This document shows positions 61,465 to 64,000 of a stretch of DNA of 64,000 nucleotides, one piece after another. The position numbers were made by a program, and so were the translations under genes. Below the pieces are notes generated by a model. The model made no database searches. It was not told the origin of the DNA and saw only the letters and a program-made list of their open reading frames with translations. This stretch comes from Balanoglossus misakiensis (Eukaryota; Hemichordata): contig CM082596.2 in NCBI GenBank assembly GCA_040954595.2, positions 2,852,001 through 2,916,000 on the forward strand, in the 5' to 3' direction. Each line of letters opens with the position of its first letter. Within the stretch, counting starts at the first letter, position 1.

Positions 61465-64000
61465 GCATGCAATAACCTGAGGTCAGCTGAAGATTGTGGC
61501 AAAACCAGACTAATTATCCAGAGAGACAGTTTGCACAGTGATCACAGAGAATGACAATGCATAGTATATAATAGATTTATATGTTCCTATGCCTTAGTAT
61601 ATTACCCTGTACAGTGTTTAGATGACCTTGCATTGAATGTGATATCCACCTCAAAAAAATCCTTTATGTTTTGTACATATCTGGTCTGTGTGGTATTTTG
61701 CCTGTAGAAAAGTCTCCACATCCAGACTGGAAGGTTCCAGTTCTGGACCACATGCCAAACTCCATGCTGTCTTCAGCTAAGTCAAGGCATGCTGTCTGAC
61801 CAGCTGATCAGACCTGTATACACGTGTGATCTGTCCTCTGAGGGAACTCGCACACTGATTGTTTGTATAAATGTTAAAATCTCTGATGAGGATTCTGTGA
61901 AGACTAGTGAATGCTGAACAGTAACATGTGAAACATCGACGTCTACTATAGGCTTTGTTGTTCCAGTGGTGTGGGACCATTATTGGCCTATAAGTGTTTC
62001 ATGTCTGTAAAGTCAGAAATAACTAACCAAAATGGAATAGAAAATATCACTTGCACATACTGTATTATTTCATCAGAAACCACCAATAGAAGATGACTTT
62101 ATATGTGTGAACAGACTGCTAGGGTCAGTTCGTCAGCTGTGATGTGCCTTTTCATTGGTTACTCACTGTCATGTGATATTCAAAGTACAAAACTATTATT
62201 TAAATAGGTACAACATCATTTCGAAACCCACCCATTTGGGGTGGATTTATCTTCTCTGTGTGGTCTGGTCTGGATATTGTGTGCGCACAAGGAAAAGCGA
62301 GGACATGGCTGTAAGCTGTGTGACATTATGCCCTCTAAAGGTCCAAACTAGACAGGTCACCAATATATTTATTTTGAATTCAGAATTTCGCACGGCTTCT
62401 GTCAGTGTGTTAACTTTTGAAAACAGTTTTCGTGGTCAAGCTTTACCACTGTGGCAGATTTTTGTAGGCCTTCAGCCCTAATGTGGGCACTTTGGTTTCA
62501 CGACCTAAAATCAAATTTTTCGGTGCCAGAGCTCTGTACCTAGTGGTAAAAATCTTAATTGAAAAACTTACAAAGGAAATGTTGTACCCACTTTGTGCAT
62601 GAACAGGTTTTGAATTCCTCATAAAGCATGTGCCACAGGGCATCGAATAATACACACACAGACTTTATTGTCAGGCTAAAGTGTGAACATCGCCTTGTAG
62701 TCAAGAAAACTCTATTTTAATTCTCTTTGCATCTTTGAAAGAGACACTATAGCTGCCACCCAAGTCTTGATGTCACTCTATATTTATATACAAACTGTTA
62801 GACCACGTGTAGAAGCCTTTAAAATTTTCATGTTGACCTGTCAGCTATATTATTGACTTTATGGTATTAACCCGTGTGAATATGTAATTGATTTATAGAC
62901 TTTCCAGTGGTTATATTGACCTCTTGTAGTTCAATATAATAGTCTTCAGAATGTTTTAATAGAATGTTTTGACTTTTCAATATCTAGATGTGTACATTTC
63001 AAGTAATATTTTTTTTTTTGAATTCCAAATAACTTATGTTATTGAATTGACAGATGTCATGAAAAGAAGGATTTCTTTTTAATTGATTATGTCATATTGA
63101 CTTGTATCTGGAGGTGTTTATGGCTATTAGCGAGCCTCTTAGAGTTTTAAATCGATCCTGTGTTTATCATTCTCATACGGTTTAGTTTTAAGTGTTTTTT
63201 TGGGGGTGGGGTGGGGGCTTGCTAAATTTGAACTGTTGCCTAGGTAATGAACTTGACAGCTGAAATATTGACCAAGGTGCTGTTCGTTATTAACTCTATT
63301 TGTCTGTTTTTTTCTGCCGTAAGTCTACAGAACTAGATTTGTGGATTTTATCCTCCATTATTTCACTAAAAATGATCCTTCTCCCAGCTAATTCAAAAAG
63401 GCAGTTCATGAAATTACTGCAACATTTTTCGCTGGCGACATTCTTTTCTGAAAATTTATGTGAACTTTAGTAATAATTACACTGTGTAATACTTGTGGAT
63501 GGTATGCCCTCTGTGATGGTTGACATAGAAACACCAGTGATCGCCTAGATACACTGAGGCATATTGGGCGGGAGTCGGTTGTCATGGCAACATCTTGCAT
63601 GTGCAAAATGTGAAGGTCTGTTGCGGTGCTGTTAGTTACCATTGTGTGAGTGGCCTGACGTTCCTTTGAATGAATTACCACACGAACCACTGCTCTCTAC
63701 CCACCTGTTAAACCACTCTCTCAGATTTGAGCATTGCAGTCGCAATTCTGGACATCTCGGAATTCCCATTCATGTGATGTGTATCTGTGTGTACATATTG
63801 ACAAATATTCATAGAACTTACCTGAAAACTTAACCCAAGCTGTTAAACTATTTGATAGTGAAAAGTAATCTTCATTTGTAGCAGAAATGTGTTTTCACTG
63901 AAAGCAAGTGAGTGCCAGAAATCATTTCAGTCCCTTGCAATACATTTTGTGTATGAAATCTTGTAAATGTTGCTGTGCTAACCACTTTCAGTAGTGTTTC

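Larger units (their letters stand above)
60736..64000 (+). other. UBE2E 3' UTR and downstream flank
   Basis: No further gene is recognised to the window end. There is no clear AATAAA close to the stop codon, so the 3' UTR end is unknown. Two inverted-repeat structures (61178-61270, 61344-61464) lie within 750 bases of the stop and may be in the mRNA. A G-rich run sits at about 63201-63217. Confidence 0.5.

Overview
This is nuclear DNA of an animal, about 40% G+C by eye. It has vertebrate-like multi-exon genes, GT/AG introns from about 70 bases to 27 kb, microsatellites and remnants of DNA transposons. The proteins are close to vertebrate ones, including a CNPase, a FADS2-like front-end desaturase, PRMT2 with its SH3 domain and a class III UBE2E enzyme. 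They nevertheless differ enough, and sit in an order I do not know from any vertebrate, so I infer an invertebrate deuterostome (lancelet or hemichordate grade). The species cannot be decided from the window.

Layout: (1) 151-3096, minus: PRMT2, ten coding exons. (2) 3097-3849: short head-to-head interval. (3) 3850-6730, plus: CNP, two coding exons, with a TTAA-flanked MITE in the intron. (4) 6731-8986: convergent 3' ends of CNP and FADS. (5) 8987-27190, minus: FADS2-like desaturase. Nine exons lie within 3.3 kb; a 14.7-kb first intron separates them from exon 1, which codes most of the cytochrome b5 domain. (6) 27191-32179: 5-kb divergent intergenic region with a compound tetranucleotide repeat and a homeodomain-type inverted repeat. 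(7) 32180-60735, plus: UBE2E, five coding exons with a 26.8-kb second intron. (8) 60736-64000: UBE2E 3' region with hairpin elements.

The four genes do not form a pathway. They cover arginine methylation, 2',3'-cyclic phosphate hydrolysis, polyunsaturated fatty acid synthesis and ubiquitin transfer. What they share is layout: two divergent pairs (PRMT2/CNP and FADS/UBE2E) and one convergent pair (CNP/FADS).

Most worth following up: a 1,182-bp element in UBE2E intron 2 with perfect 32-bp terminal inverted repeats and a 7-bp target duplication, carrying full CRE and YY1-like promoter motifs (45831-47012); a CNPase with a predicted N-terminal membrane helix in place of the vertebrate C-terminal prenylation signal; two TTAA-flanked MITEs; a coding-looking 126-codon ORF in FADS intron 1; and a uORF that stops one base before the UBE2E start codon. 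All exon joins were made by hand from splice consensus and family similarity, with no transcript or database search.
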